DNA of 5,227 bases. Origin: an uncultured Eubacteriales bacterium (GTDB taxonomy: Bacteria > Bacillota > Clostridia > Christensenellales > Borkfalkiaceae). Positions 1 to 5,197 of the stretch are shown here, piece by piece; the first letter of the stretch is position 1, and each line of letters opens with the position of its first letter. A program made the translations under genes and the position numbers. Below the pieces are notes generated by a model. The model ran no database searches and was not told the origin of the DNA. It saw nothing but the letters and a program-made list of their open reading frames with translations. The stretch is from positions 1 to 5,227 of the forward strand of contig CAJLLH010000101.1 in assembly GCA_905207385.1 (NCBI GenBank), given 5' to 3'.

Positions 1-16
1 TTTTATATAATAATTT

Positions 17-1168
17 TTATTGAAGCGCGGCTATGAACTTACGCGCTTCCGCTCTGGAACAAGCGTCAACTTCGGAAAGCTGGTCAAAACTTTGCAACTC
101 TTCGCGCTTATGCCCGCTTACAACTTTTTCGATTACGCGCGCAATATCGGTAAACTTTATGCTTTCCGCAAGGAAGGCGTGCACCGCCACTTCGCCCGCG
201 GCGTTAAGCGCGCAGGGCAACGTTCCGCCCGCCCTTCCGCACTCCGAAGCCAGTTCAAAGCACGGGAACTTTTGTGCTTCCAGCGGCATAAAGTCGAGCG
301 AAAGCGCTTTGGCAAAATCAAGTTCAGCGCCCCTTAACCCCTCGCGCTTCGGACAGGACAACGCAAGTTGTATGGGAAGCTTCATCGTAGGGTAGGAAAG
401 CTGGGCGAGCACCGCGCCGTCTTCAAATTCCACCATCGAATGCACTATGCTCTGCGGATGAAGAACGGCGGTTATTTTATTGTAGTCCGCGCCGAAAAGG
501 TGATGCGCTTCAATTACTTCAAAGCCCTTGTTTAAAAGGGTTGCGCTGTCTATGGTTATCTTTGCGCCCATATTCCACGTGGGGTGTCTGAGCGCCATCT
601 GCGGCGTAACGTTTTCCAGCTCTTTCAAGGAAAGATTGCGGAACGCGCCGCCGCTTGCAGTTATTATAAGCCGTCTGAACGGCGCGCCGAGGTCGAACCC
701 TAGGCACTGCCAGATTGCCGAATGCTCGCTGTCCACGGGCAGAATGCTTACGCCCGCTTTTTTTGCGAGAGGCATTACAAGGTCGCCGCCGCAAACCAGC
801 GTTTCCTTGTTGGCAAGAGCAAGAGTTTTGCCCGCGCTTATTGCCGCAACGGAATATTTAAGCCCCGCAAAACCGCCCGCCGCGACGAGGACTATATCGG
901 CATTGTTGTAGGAAGATACGGCAAGCGCCGCGCTTTCTCCGCCGAAAAACTTTGTCCCAGCGGGCACTTCTGTTACTTTTTCCGCCGCGGAAACGTTTGC
1001 AAGAGCAGCGTATTCAGGCTTTACAAGTTGCATCTGCTCGCTGAAAAGCGCATGCGAACTTTCCGCCGCCATTGCAACTATTTTAAATTTATCGGGATTT
1101 TCAAGCGCGACTTCTATGGTCTGCCTGCCTATGCTGCCTGTACTGCCTATCAGCGCTATTCTTTTCAT
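17..1168 (-). CDS. dxr: 1-deoxy-D-xylulose 5-phosphate reductoisomerase (DXP reductoisomerase, IspC)
   Basis: This cytosolic enzyme converts DXP to 2-C-methyl-D-erythritol 4-phosphate using NADPH and a divalent metal, the committed step of the MEP isoprenoid pathway. The 383-residue product has the family's usual length and looks complete. Visible motifs are the dinucleotide-binding GSTGSIG (8-14), LANKE (118-122), PVDSEHSA (144-151, with the metal ligands D146 and E148), ASGGAFR (171-177), the active-site loop HPTWNMG (195-201), SATLLNKGFEVIEA (208-221, with S208, N213, K214 and E217) and HPQSIVHSM (237-245). The family's usual NAANE reads NAAGE at 322-326. I chose the ATG at 1166-1168 because the Rossmann motif begins at once and AAGGAG lies 5 bases upstream. 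An in-frame opening reaches 1318 but runs through a terminator hairpin. The gene sits 150 bases after cdsA and appears to have its own promoter. Identification is near certain. Confidence 0.98.
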   Translation of the reverse strand: MKRIALIGSTGSIGRQTIEVALENPDKFKIVAMAAESSHALFSEQMQLVKPEYAALANVSAAEKVTEVPAGTKFFGGESAALAVSSYNNADIVLVAAGGFAGLKYSVAAISAGKTLALANKETLVCGGDLVMPLAKKAGVSILPVDSEHSAIWQCLGFDLGAPFRRLIITASGGAFRNLSLKELENVTPQMALRHPTWNMGAKITIDSATLLNKGFEVIEAHHLFGADYNKITAVLHPQSIVHSMVEFEDGAVLAQLSYPTMKLPIQLALSCPKREGLRGAELDFAKALSLDFMPLEAQKFPCFELASECGRAGGTLPCALNAAGEVAVHAFLAESIKFTDIARVIEKVVSGHKREELQSFDQLSEVDACSRAEARKFIAALQ

Positions 1169-1173
1169 ATGCA

Positions 1174-1179
1174 CTCCTT
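1174..1179 (-). promoter_or_regulatory. Shine-Dalgarno site of dxr
   Basis: The minus strand reads AAGGAG here, 5 bases before the ATG at 1168. This strong site fixes the dxr start and excludes the longer upstream reading frame. Confidence 0.85.
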
Positions 1180-1202
1180 GCGGGCGGAGCTCGGCTAAAA
1201 AT

Positions 1203-1231
1203 ATTATACCCCGTCGCCCGCGGAATAATGA
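1203..1231 (-). promoter_or_regulatory. Probable dxr promoter
   Basis: The minus strand has a perfect TATAAT at 1203-1208. At a 17-bp spacer the -35 position reads TCATTA (1226-1231), a poor match to TTGACA, and 16- or 18-bp spacers are no better. No TG extension precedes the -10. The expected transcription start is near 1196, giving a leader of roughly 28 bases that carries the AAGGAG. The position just after the cdsA terminator supports a promoter here, since dxr would otherwise depend on readthrough. An activator or an alternative sigma factor could make up for the weak -35. Confidence 0.55.
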
Positions 1232-1240
1232 CTTTATTAT

Positions 1241-1273
1241 ATTAAAAAAGTTTCCGCGGACGGCGGAAACTTT
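1241..1273 (-). terminator. Intrinsic terminator after cdsA
   Basis: On the minus strand an 11-bp perfect stem, AAAGTTTCCGC with GCGGAAACTTT (1263-1273 with 1247-1257), closes a 5-base loop (1258-1262). It is followed directly by a run of Ts (CTTTTTTAAT, 1241-1250). This is a textbook Rho-independent terminator. It begins about 45 bases after the cdsA stop codon and so ends the pyrH-frr-uppS-cdsA unit before dxr. Confidence 0.88.
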
Positions 1274-1318
1274 AATTATGCAGCGGCGCAGTCTGTTCCG
1301 ACCGCAATTATGCCGCAA

Positions 1319-2185
1319 TCAAGCAAGGAAAATAAAGGAAACAAACACTACTATTCCCGCAAAAAGCGTACCGTCGAAGCGGTCCAGAACTCCGCCGTGG
1401 CCGGGAAGAAGTTTGCCCATATCCTTTACGTTGCAGGCTCTTTTTATCGCGCTTTCGAAAAGGTCGCCGAACTGCGTAGCAACCGAAACGGCAAAGCCCG
1501 TTACTATTGCCGCCGCCCAGCCGGGAAGGGGCGAGGATATGGCAACTTGTCCGCCGAGGACGACGTAAAGATAGTACGCCGCAACCGCGCCTATTATGCC
1601 GCCGAGAAGCCCGCCGACTGCACCTACCACCGTTTTGTTGGGGCTTACGTGAGGCGCAAGCTTAAGAGGAAGCTTTTTGCCGAATGCTATGCCCGTAAGG
1701 AATGCGCCCGCGTCGGTAAAGGGAACGCTGATGAAGAGCACCATTATTGCGAGCATGGAGTTGCTTTCCAGATGGTTGACGGCGGAAAGCACGGCTGTAA
1801 GAAGCCCCACATAGAGCAGCGTGAACAGCGAGCAGAGCGTGCTTTTTACGTCCGAATGCGCGTGGTCGGCAACGAACAATACGCATACCACTATCGCGCC
1901 GAGGCCGAGCGCGTCTGCCGCACCAAGCCAGCCGTCGCCGAGGAGCATTGCGAAAAGCGCAAAAAGAGGAACGGCGAGCGCAGAAAAAGTTATTGTAACG
2001 GCGCGCTGCAGAAGGGATACGCAACCGAACGCGCGGATAAGCTCAAACGCGCCTATAGCCGCAATCGCGCAGAAAAGCGCGTCGAAAAGAAGCGAGCCGT
2101 AACCTTCGGGTATAAGCCATTTGCCAGCGCACAGAGCTATTACTGCAAGCACATACACGGTGCTTGTTATACTTCTTGCTTTCAT
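1319..2185 (-). CDS. cdsA: Phosphatidate cytidylyltransferase (CDP-diglyceride synthase)
   Basis: This integral membrane enzyme joins phosphatidic acid and CTP to give CDP-diacylglycerol, the precursor of phosphatidylglycerol, cardiolipin and related lipids. The 288-residue product has about eight hydrophobic segments, roughly at 5-25, 31-50, 63-83, 92-106, 116-136, 143-165, 186-210 and 222-238, plus a last one near 273-288. The C-terminal family signature is intact at 245-271: SAIKR, then KDMGKLLPGHGGVLDRFD. The upstream conserved stretch is also present, with TDAGAF (157-162, D158) and SPNKTVVG (181-188). In that stretch family members usually have E or Q where this protein has V187. The ATG at 2183-2185 is preceded by AAAGGA (2193-2198) at 7 bases. 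The gene lies 70 bases after uppS and is the last gene before the terminator at 1247-1273. Identification is firm. Confidence 0.97.
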   Translation of the reverse strand: MKARSITSTVYVLAVIALCAGKWLIPEGYGSLLFDALFCAIAAIGAFELIRAFGCVSLLQRAVTITFSALAVPLFALFAMLLGDGWLGAADALGLGAIVVCVLFVADHAHSDVKSTLCSLFTLLYVGLLTAVLSAVNHLESNSMLAIMVLFISVPFTDAGAFLTGIAFGKKLPLKLAPHVSPNKTVVGAVGGLLGGIIGAVAAYYLYVVLGGQVAISSPLPGWAAAIVTGFAVSVATQFGDLFESAIKRACNVKDMGKLLPGHGGVLDRFDGTLFAGIVVFVSFIFLA

Positions 2186-2209
2186 TGTTTTGTCCTTTTA
2201 AAGTTATAT

Positions 2210-2242
2210 ATCCGCGGGGCCAGCAAAAGCAAGCCCGCGGAT
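2210..2242 (-). other. GC-rich hairpin in the uppS-cdsA gap
   Basis: A 9-bp perfect stem (ATCCGCGGG at 2210-2218 with CCCGCGGAT at 2234-2242) encloses a 15-base loop. On the minus strand it is followed by ATATATAAC rather than a T-run, so it does not look like an intrinsic terminator. It sits between the uppS stop and the cdsA Shine-Dalgarno site. It could stabilise or process the mRNA or set the relative output of cdsA; that role is inference. Confidence 0.55.
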
Positions 2243-2255
2243 TTTAAAAATCTAT

Positions 2256-2945
2256 TTATATTTTGCCGAAGCGGCGGGTGCGCCGCGAAAATTCCTTTAA
2301 TGCTTTATCGAACTGCTTATCATCGAAATCGGGGAATAAAACGTCGGTAAAGTACAGCTCGGCATAAGCCGCCTGCCATAAAAGGAAGTTTGATAAGCGA
2401 ACCTCGTTGCCCGTGCGGATTATAAGGTCGGGGTCGGGCATATCTGCGGTGTACAAAAGGCGCGAAAAGCTTTGTTCGGTAATTTTGCCGCCTAGCTCCG
2501 CCGCGAGGTTTGCCGCACGCACTATTTCGGCGCGGCTGCCGTAATTTACGGCAAAAACCACGGTAAAAGGCGCGTTTTTTGGCGAACGCGAGCACGCGCG
2601 CGAAATCTTTTCGGCTACGTCTTCGGGCAGAGCCGAAATATCGCCTATGACGCGCACGGCTACGTTTTCGCCTATAAGCTTAGGCGCAAAATCTTCGAAA
2701 TATTTTCTGAAGAGCGAATAAAGCCCCTCCAGCTCCTCTTTGGGGCGGGAGAGATTTTCCGTGGACAATGCGTACAGCGTGAGATACTTCACGCCAGCTT
2801 CGCGGGCGTGTTCCACAAGCTTTATTATTCGCTTCATTCCGGCATCGTGACCTGCGGAACGCGGCAAAAGCCGCTTTTTCGCCCACCTGCCGTTACCGTC
2901 CATTATTATACCCACATTTACGGGCAGAGCAGACTTTTCCGTCAT
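2256..2945 (-). CDS. uppS: Undecaprenyl diphosphate synthase (cis-prenyltransferase)
   Basis: This enzyme condenses farnesyl diphosphate with eight isopentenyl diphosphates in cis to make C55 undecaprenyl diphosphate, the lipid carrier of peptidoglycan and other wall polymers. The 229-residue product spans the whole family. Motifs are IMDGNGRWA (14-22, catalytic D16), RSAGHDAG (29-36, H33), YALSTENLSRP (58-68), and the signature DLIIRTGNEVRLSNF (173-187, with R177, R183 and S185) leading into YAELYFTDVLFPDF (194-207, E196). The residue before the catalytic strand is N10 where a histidine is common. The chain length is inferred from the family and cluster, not proved. The ATG at 2945 is one base after the frr stop. 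The nearest purine-rich AAAGGA lies about 17 bases upstream, too far for a normal site, so translation is probably coupled to frr. Its isoprenoid substrates depend on the MEP pathway of dxr. Confidence 0.97.
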   Translation of the reverse strand: MTEKSALPVNVGIIMDGNGRWAKKRLLPRSAGHDAGMKRIIKLVEHAREAGVKYLTLYALSTENLSRPKEELEGLYSLFRKYFEDFAPKLIGENVAVRVIGDISALPEDVAEKISRACSRSPKNAPFTVVFAVNYGSRAEIVRAANLAAELGGKITEQSFSRLLYTADMPDPDLIIRTGNEVRLSNFLLWQAAYAELYFTDVLFPDFDDKQFDKALKEFSRRTRRFGKI

Positions 2946-2946
2946 T

Positions 2947-3519
2947 TTATACGGTCATTATTTCCTTTTCTTTTTCAGCCACGATGCTGTCTATTTTAGC
3001 AACGGACTCGGTTACCTGCTTTTCCACGTCCTTTTCGCAGAGCGCGAACTCGTCTTCGGAAAGCACTTTGTCGTTTTTAAGCTTTTTGAGCGCGTCCATA
3101 GCCTCCCTGCGCACGTTGCGCTCGGCTACTTTTGCGTCTTCGCCCATCTTTCTTATCTTTTTAACCAATTCCTTTCTGCGCTCTTCGGTGAGCTCGGGGA
3201 ATACGAGGCGTATTACCTTGCCGTCGTTGGTGGGGTTGAGTCCGATATCGGAAACCTGAATTGCCTTTTCGATAGCCTTGAGAATGGATACGTCCCAAGG
3301 GGATATAACAAGGCACCTGCCCTCCTGCACGGAGATGTTGGAGGTCTGGTTTACGGGCGTAGGCGCGCCGTAATAGTCTACCATAACCCTGTCGAGTATG
3401 TGGGGATTTGCTCTGCCAGCGCGGATTACGGAGTAGTCCTCTTTAAGGACGCTGACCGTTTTGGAAAGCTTGTCGTCCAGAACGAGCATAATTTCTTCAA
3501 CCTGTTCGTTATCTACCAT
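2947..3519 (-). CDS. frr: Ribosome recycling factor
   Basis: RRF works with EF-G to split the post-termination ribosome so that its subunits can be reused. The 190-residue product matches the usual length of about 185. The three-helix domain I is formed by about 1-33 and 111-190, and the smaller domain II by about 34-110. Diagnostic segments are IRAGRANPHILDRVMVDYYG (32-51), the PTPVNQ turn (53-58), DIGLNPTNDG (91-100), LTEERRKELVKK (110-121) and VAERNVRREAMD (131-142), including R137 on the ribosome-contacting helix. The ATG at 3517-3519 has AAGGAG 9 bases upstream. A second in-frame ATG at residue 11 would trim the first helix, so it is less likely. The gap to pyrH is 13 bases and to uppS one base, which places all three in one transcript. 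Confidence 0.98.
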   Translation of the reverse strand: MVDNEQVEEIMLVLDDKLSKTVSVLKEDYSVIRAGRANPHILDRVMVDYYGAPTPVNQTSNISVQEGRCLVISPWDVSILKAIEKAIQVSDIGLNPTNDGKVIRLVFPELTEERRKELVKKIRKMGEDAKVAERNVRREAMDALKKLKNDKVLSEDEFALCEKDVEKQVTESVAKIDSIVAEKEKEIMTV

Positions 3520-3528
3520 AAAAAATAG

Positions 3529-3534
3529 CTCCTT
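3529..3534 (-). promoter_or_regulatory. Shine-Dalgarno site of frr overlapping the pyrH stop
   Basis: The minus strand reads AAGGAG, and its first two bases are the last two of the pyrH TAA stop (3533-3535). The spacing to the frr ATG is 9 bases. A ribosome finishing pyrH therefore ends on the frr initiation site, which suggests coupled translation. Confidence 0.8.
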
Positions 3535-4243
3535 AATTATTGTCTATAAGCGTGCCGATTTTTTCGCCGCAGACCGCCTTTACTATGGAATTTTCCTCGT
3601 CAAGCCCGAAAGCGAGAACGGGGATATTGTTTTCCATGCACATTGTGGCGGCGGTGGCGTCCATCGCCTTGATGCCGTCTTTGATTATATCCAGATAGTT
3701 GAGATGGTCAAACTTTCTGGCGTCAGGGTTAAGTTTGGGGTCGCTGTCGTAAATGCCGTCGATATTCTTTGCCATAAGAAGAACGTTGGCCTGAATTTCG
3801 CACGCGCGCTGAGCGGCGGCGGTATCGGTAGAGCAATAAGGGTTGCCCGTGCCGCACGCCATTATCACCACCCTGCCCTTTTCGAAATGATGAAGCGCTT
3901 TGCGAAGGATATAAGGTTCGGCTACGGAAGTCATGATAAGCGCCGTCTGAACGCGCGTGGGAATGCCGCGCTGTTCTATGGCGTCCATCATCGCGAGGGA
4001 GTTCATTACCGTCGCAAGCATGCCCATATGGTCTGCGGTAGTGCGGTCCATATGCGTGCCCTGTCTGCCGCGCCAGAAATTGCCGCCGCCTATGACGAGC
4101 GCTACTTCCACGCCCATCTTTTTGATTGCAACAATCTGGTCTACGACGCGCGCTATCACCGCTTCGTCAAGACCGTGACCTTTTGAACCTGCAAGCGCCT
4201 CGCCCGAAAGTTTTATAAGCACTCTTTTGTATTTGGGTTGCAT
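3533..4243 (-). CDS. pyrH: UMP kinase (uridylate kinase)
   Basis: This bacterial UMP kinase of the amino-acid-kinase fold makes UDP from UMP and ATP in the cytosol, leading to all pyrimidine nucleotides, including the CTP used by CdsA. The 236-residue product is full length. Motifs are KLSGEAL (11-17), the glycine-rich VIGGGNFWRG (50-59), DHMGMLATVMNSLAM (71-85), CGTGNPYCSTDTAAA (130-144), AKNIDGIYDSDPKL (158-171, nucleotide binding) and MDATA (194-198). Cys at 130 and 137 fall at positions that more often hold G and F in relatives I recall, without breaking the motif. The ATG at 4241-4243 is preceded by GAGGTG (4255-4260) at 11 bases. The gene leads the transcription unit, behind its own strong promoter. 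Many Bacillota have rpsB-tsf directly upstream; here an unrelated membrane-protein gene stands there. Confidence 0.98.
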   Translation of the reverse strand: MQPKYKRVLIKLSGEALAGSKGHGLDEAVIARVVDQIVAIKKMGVEVALVIGGGNFWRGRQGTHMDRTTADHMGMLATVMNSLAMMDAIEQRGIPTRVQTALIMTSVAEPYILRKALHHFEKGRVVIMACGTGNPYCSTDTAAAQRACEIQANVLLMAKNIDGIYDSDPKLNPDARKFDHLNYLDIIKDGIKAMDATAATMCMENNIPVLAFGLDEENSIVKAVCGEKIGTLIDNN

Positions 4244-4285
4244 AAGCTTTTAAGCACCTCGCTCTTTTATAAATCCACTTGCTAA

Positions 4286-4314
4286 ATTATAACATATGCG
4301 CGGCCGAATTACAA
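4286..4314 (-). promoter_or_regulatory. Promoter of the pyrH-frr-uppS-cdsA unit
   Basis: The minus strand carries -35 TTGTAA (4309-4314, 4 of 6 consensus bases), a 17-bp spacer, and a perfect -10 TATAAT (4286-4291). A TG one base before the -10 (4293-4294) makes it an extended -10. The predicted start is near 4279, leaving a leader of about 36 bases with the pyrH Shine-Dalgarno site. It is the best-scoring sigma-70 (SigA) type promoter in the window by eye, and it lies between a terminator and the first gene. Confidence 0.85.
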
Positions 4315-4323
4315 TAGCTGGCG

Positions 4324-4344
4324 CGCAAATACTTTGCCGTTAAG
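4324..4344. repeat. 21-bp direct repeat, copy 1, containing a short dyad
   Basis: This stretch matches 5170-5190 in the same orientation at 19 of 21 positions, with the first 14 bases identical. Its core GCAAATACTTTGC (4325-4337) is a perfect 5-3-5 dyad (GCAAA/TTTGC). It is centred near -52 relative to the inferred pyrH start, where an activator could bind, and just past the end of the upstream terminator. It may be a regulator site or a dispersed repeat; the sequence alone does not decide. Confidence 0.65.
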
Positions 4345-4345
4345 C

Positions 4346-4373
4346 AAAAAAACAGGGGGAGAAAATTTTCCCC
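4346..4373 (-). terminator. Intrinsic terminator after the unknown membrane-protein gene
   Basis: On the minus strand GGGGAAAATTTTCTCCCC folds into an imperfect stem with one bulged base: the palindrome GAAAATTTTC (4361-4370), flanked by three G-C pairs. After a few bases comes a run of seven Ts (4346-4352). It starts 13 bases beyond the stop codon at 4386. It should separate that gene from pyrH. An A-rich stretch on the other side (4381-4387) gives some bidirectional character. Confidence 0.75.
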
Positions 4374-4385
4374 GCCGCAAATTTT

Positions 4386-4934
4386 TTACTTTGCTGCGCC
4401 CGACGTAAGCGATTCGGCTTCCTTAAGGCACTCTTCCACCTTTCTGCTGTATATATCCACGCCGAAACCAGGGTGCTCGGCATCGTCGGCTATATCAACC
4501 TTGCGCATTCTCCACTTTTCGCGCAGGAAGCTCCATACAACCGTAAGCACAGCCCCGACCACCGCGGCAGACCAGCCGCCTATCGCAAGAAAAAGTTCGG
4601 GTATCAAAATGCCGCACACAACCAGAATAATGCCCGCCGCCATGACAGATATGCCCGATACAAACAAGGCAAACAGCGCCTTTTTGCGCTTTGTCTTTAC
4701 CTCGTCGGGGGCGTCGCCCGCTTTTTTAGCCTGCTCGCACAGACTGTCAACCTCTGCCTCCAGCTCAACAAGTCGGCCGTAAGAGGGAATATTCTCGTCG
4801 CGGCGGAGTGTTATCAATGAATATTTTACGCCGTTATCCTCGCTTTCTGTTACGCTTACAACCGTATAGCCGAGGCGGCGGTACCTGTCTATATACGCGT
4901 CTTTATAGACGCTTTCAAGCTTTAACTGTTTCAT
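4386..4934 (-). CDS. Hypothetical membrane protein with two transmembrane segments
   Basis: I do not recognise this 182-residue protein. The N-terminal third is soluble and looks like a small alpha/beta unit: a helix with YIDRYRRLGYTVVSV (14-28), then YSLITLRRDENIP (38-50). A charged helix at 52-72 (LVELEAEVDSL) could form a short coiled coil. The basic patch KTKRKK (80-85) leads into a hydrophobic hairpin at about 86-109 and 113-136, followed by REKWRMRK (138-145). By the positive-inside rule both ends should be cytoplasmic. The tail (146-182) is charged and probably helical. There is no signal peptide. It has its own promoter and terminator, so it is probably monocistronic. No Shine-Dalgarno site precedes the ATG at 4934 (the upstream bases are GTGTAAACAAA), and a hairpin lies in the leader. 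Base composition resembles its neighbours. It is real by length, coding quality and flanking signals; its function is unknown. Confidence 0.85.
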   Translation of the reverse strand: MKQLKLESVYKDAYIDRYRRLGYTVVSVTESEDNGVKYSLITLRRDENIPSYGRLVELEAEVDSLCEQAKKAGDAPDEVKTKRKKALFALFVSGISVMAAGIILVVCGILIPELFLAIGGWSAAVVGAVLTVVWSFLREKWRMRKVDIADDAEHPGFGVDIYSRKVEECLKEAESLTSGAAK

Positions 4935-4953
4935 TTTGTTTACACTGCAGATA

Positions 4954-4976
4954 CTTTGCCGCTTTTTGCGGTAAAG
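4954..4976 (-). other. Leader hairpin upstream of the unknown membrane-protein gene
   Basis: A 9-bp stem with one G-U-type pair (CTTTGCCGC at 4954-4962 with GCGGTAAAG at 4968-4976) closes a 5-base loop. It lies inside the predicted 5' leader, between the inferred start near 4986 and the ATG at 4934. On the minus strand it is followed by TATCTGCAGTG, not a T-run, so it is not a terminator. One arm contains ATACTTTGC, shared with the 21-bp repeats. A role in translation or mRNA stability is inference. Confidence 0.6.
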
Positions 4977-4992
4977 ATACTGTTACAATTTA

Positions 4993-5021
4993 ATTATAGC
5001 ACTGCAAGCAAAAAAATACAA
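4993..5021 (-). promoter_or_regulatory. Promoter of the unknown membrane-protein gene
   Basis: The minus strand has TATAAT at 4993-4998 with TG one base before it (extended -10). A 17-bp spacer containing a T-run separates it from TTGTAT at 5016-5021 (3 of 6 consensus bases, with the key TTG present). The expected start is near 4986. The layout closely resembles the pyrH promoter, including a -35 of the form TTGTAN and the TG extension. Confidence 0.75.
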
Positions 5022-5035
5022 CAATATTTTATAAT

Positions 5036-5047
5036 TTTTGCGCAAAA
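5036..5047. other. 12-bp perfect palindrome TTTTGCGCAAAA
   Basis: TTTTGCGCAAAA is its own reverse complement. It is centred near -55 relative to the inferred start of the unknown membrane-protein gene. That is almost the same spacing as the GCAAA-N3-TTTGC dyad from the pyrH start, and the half-sites share GCAAA. It may be an operator or may reflect AT-rich composition. Confidence 0.4.
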
Positions 5048-5075
5048 CGGTGCATTTGAACGACAAAACGTGCAT
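5043..5075. repeat. Short tandem-like direct repeat around GTGCAT
   Basis: CAAAACGGTGCAT (5043-5055) and CAAAACGTGCAT (5064-5075) are the same unit differing by one base, spaced about 21 bp, or two helical turns. Related TGCAYAT words recur downstream at 5101 and, in weaker form, 5159. The region has no reading frame worth calling. Repeated sites on one DNA face would suit protein binding, but that is inference. Confidence 0.5.
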
Positions 5076-5101
5076 ATTCGCCCACATTTTTAAAATGGTC
5101 T

Positions 5102-5174
5102 GCACATATACCGCAACATAAATATTTCAAAAAAATAACAGTAAAAATCAAATTGACCCGCACATATGCCGCAA
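5102..5174. repeat. Direct repeat pair GCACATATRCCGCAA
   Basis: GCACATATACCGCAA (5102-5116) and GCACATATGCCGCAA (5160-5174) agree at 14 of 15 bases and are 58 bp apart. The second copy runs into the 21-bp repeat at 5170-5190, so several repeat words are nested here. The bases between them are A-rich and show no gene. Confidence 0.6.
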
Positions 5175-5181
5175 ATACTTT
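5153..5181 (+). promoter_or_regulatory. Possible plus-strand promoter pointing out of the window
   Basis: TTGACC (5153-5158, 5 of 6 consensus bases) lies 17 bp before TACTTT (5176-5181, which keeps the TA and final T of the -10). A start near 5188 would put the strong hairpin at 5198-5227 in the first bases of the RNA. Whether a plus-strand gene follows beyond 5227 cannot be seen, so this is tentative. Confidence 0.25.
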
Positions 5182-5190
5182 GCTTTTAAG
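5170..5190. repeat. 21-bp direct repeat, copy 2
   Basis: This matches 4324-4344 at 19 of 21 bases and contains the same GCAAATACTTTGC dyad (5171-5183). A third, poorer copy of the core, GCAGATACTTTGC (4947-4959), lies in the leader of the unknown membrane-protein gene. The two good copies bracket that gene together with its promoter and terminator. Confidence 0.65.
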
Positions 5191-5197
5191 GCACTTC

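Noticed and set aside
722..1198. Plus-strand open frame opposite dxr
   Set aside because: It mirrors the dxr coding sequence and has no family features.
1236..1241. A second TATAAT on the minus strand
   Set aside because: It falls directly after the terminator T-run, and the matching -35 region would be inside the stem and reads CCGTCC-like sequence. The box at 1203-1208 fits the gene better.
1169..1318. A 50-residue N-terminal extension of dxr
   Set aside because: The frame stays open by chance through the terminator stem and promoter. The extension is arginine-rich with no homology I recognise, and AAGGAG sits before the internal ATG that begins the Rossmann motif.
1310..2350. A 346-codon open frame on the plus strand
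   Set aside because: It lies antisense to cdsA and the end of uppS, which have full family motifs. Its translation is highly basic with scattered C, Y and H and shows no domain; it is an artefact of codon bias.
3461..4186. A 241-codon open frame on the plus strand
   Set aside because: It is antisense to pyrH, shows no recognisable motif and has no ribosome-binding site that I can see; the pyrH reading is unambiguous.
5030..5035. TATAAT on the plus strand
   Set aside because: The -35 position 17 bp upstream reads AGCAAA-like sequence, and the box lies in an AT-rich run; nothing downstream looks like a plus-strand gene within the window.
5043..5190. Possible CRISPR or iteron array
   Set aside because: The repeats are short, unlike one another and irregularly spaced, with only two copies of each; there are no regular spacers and no replication or Cas genes.
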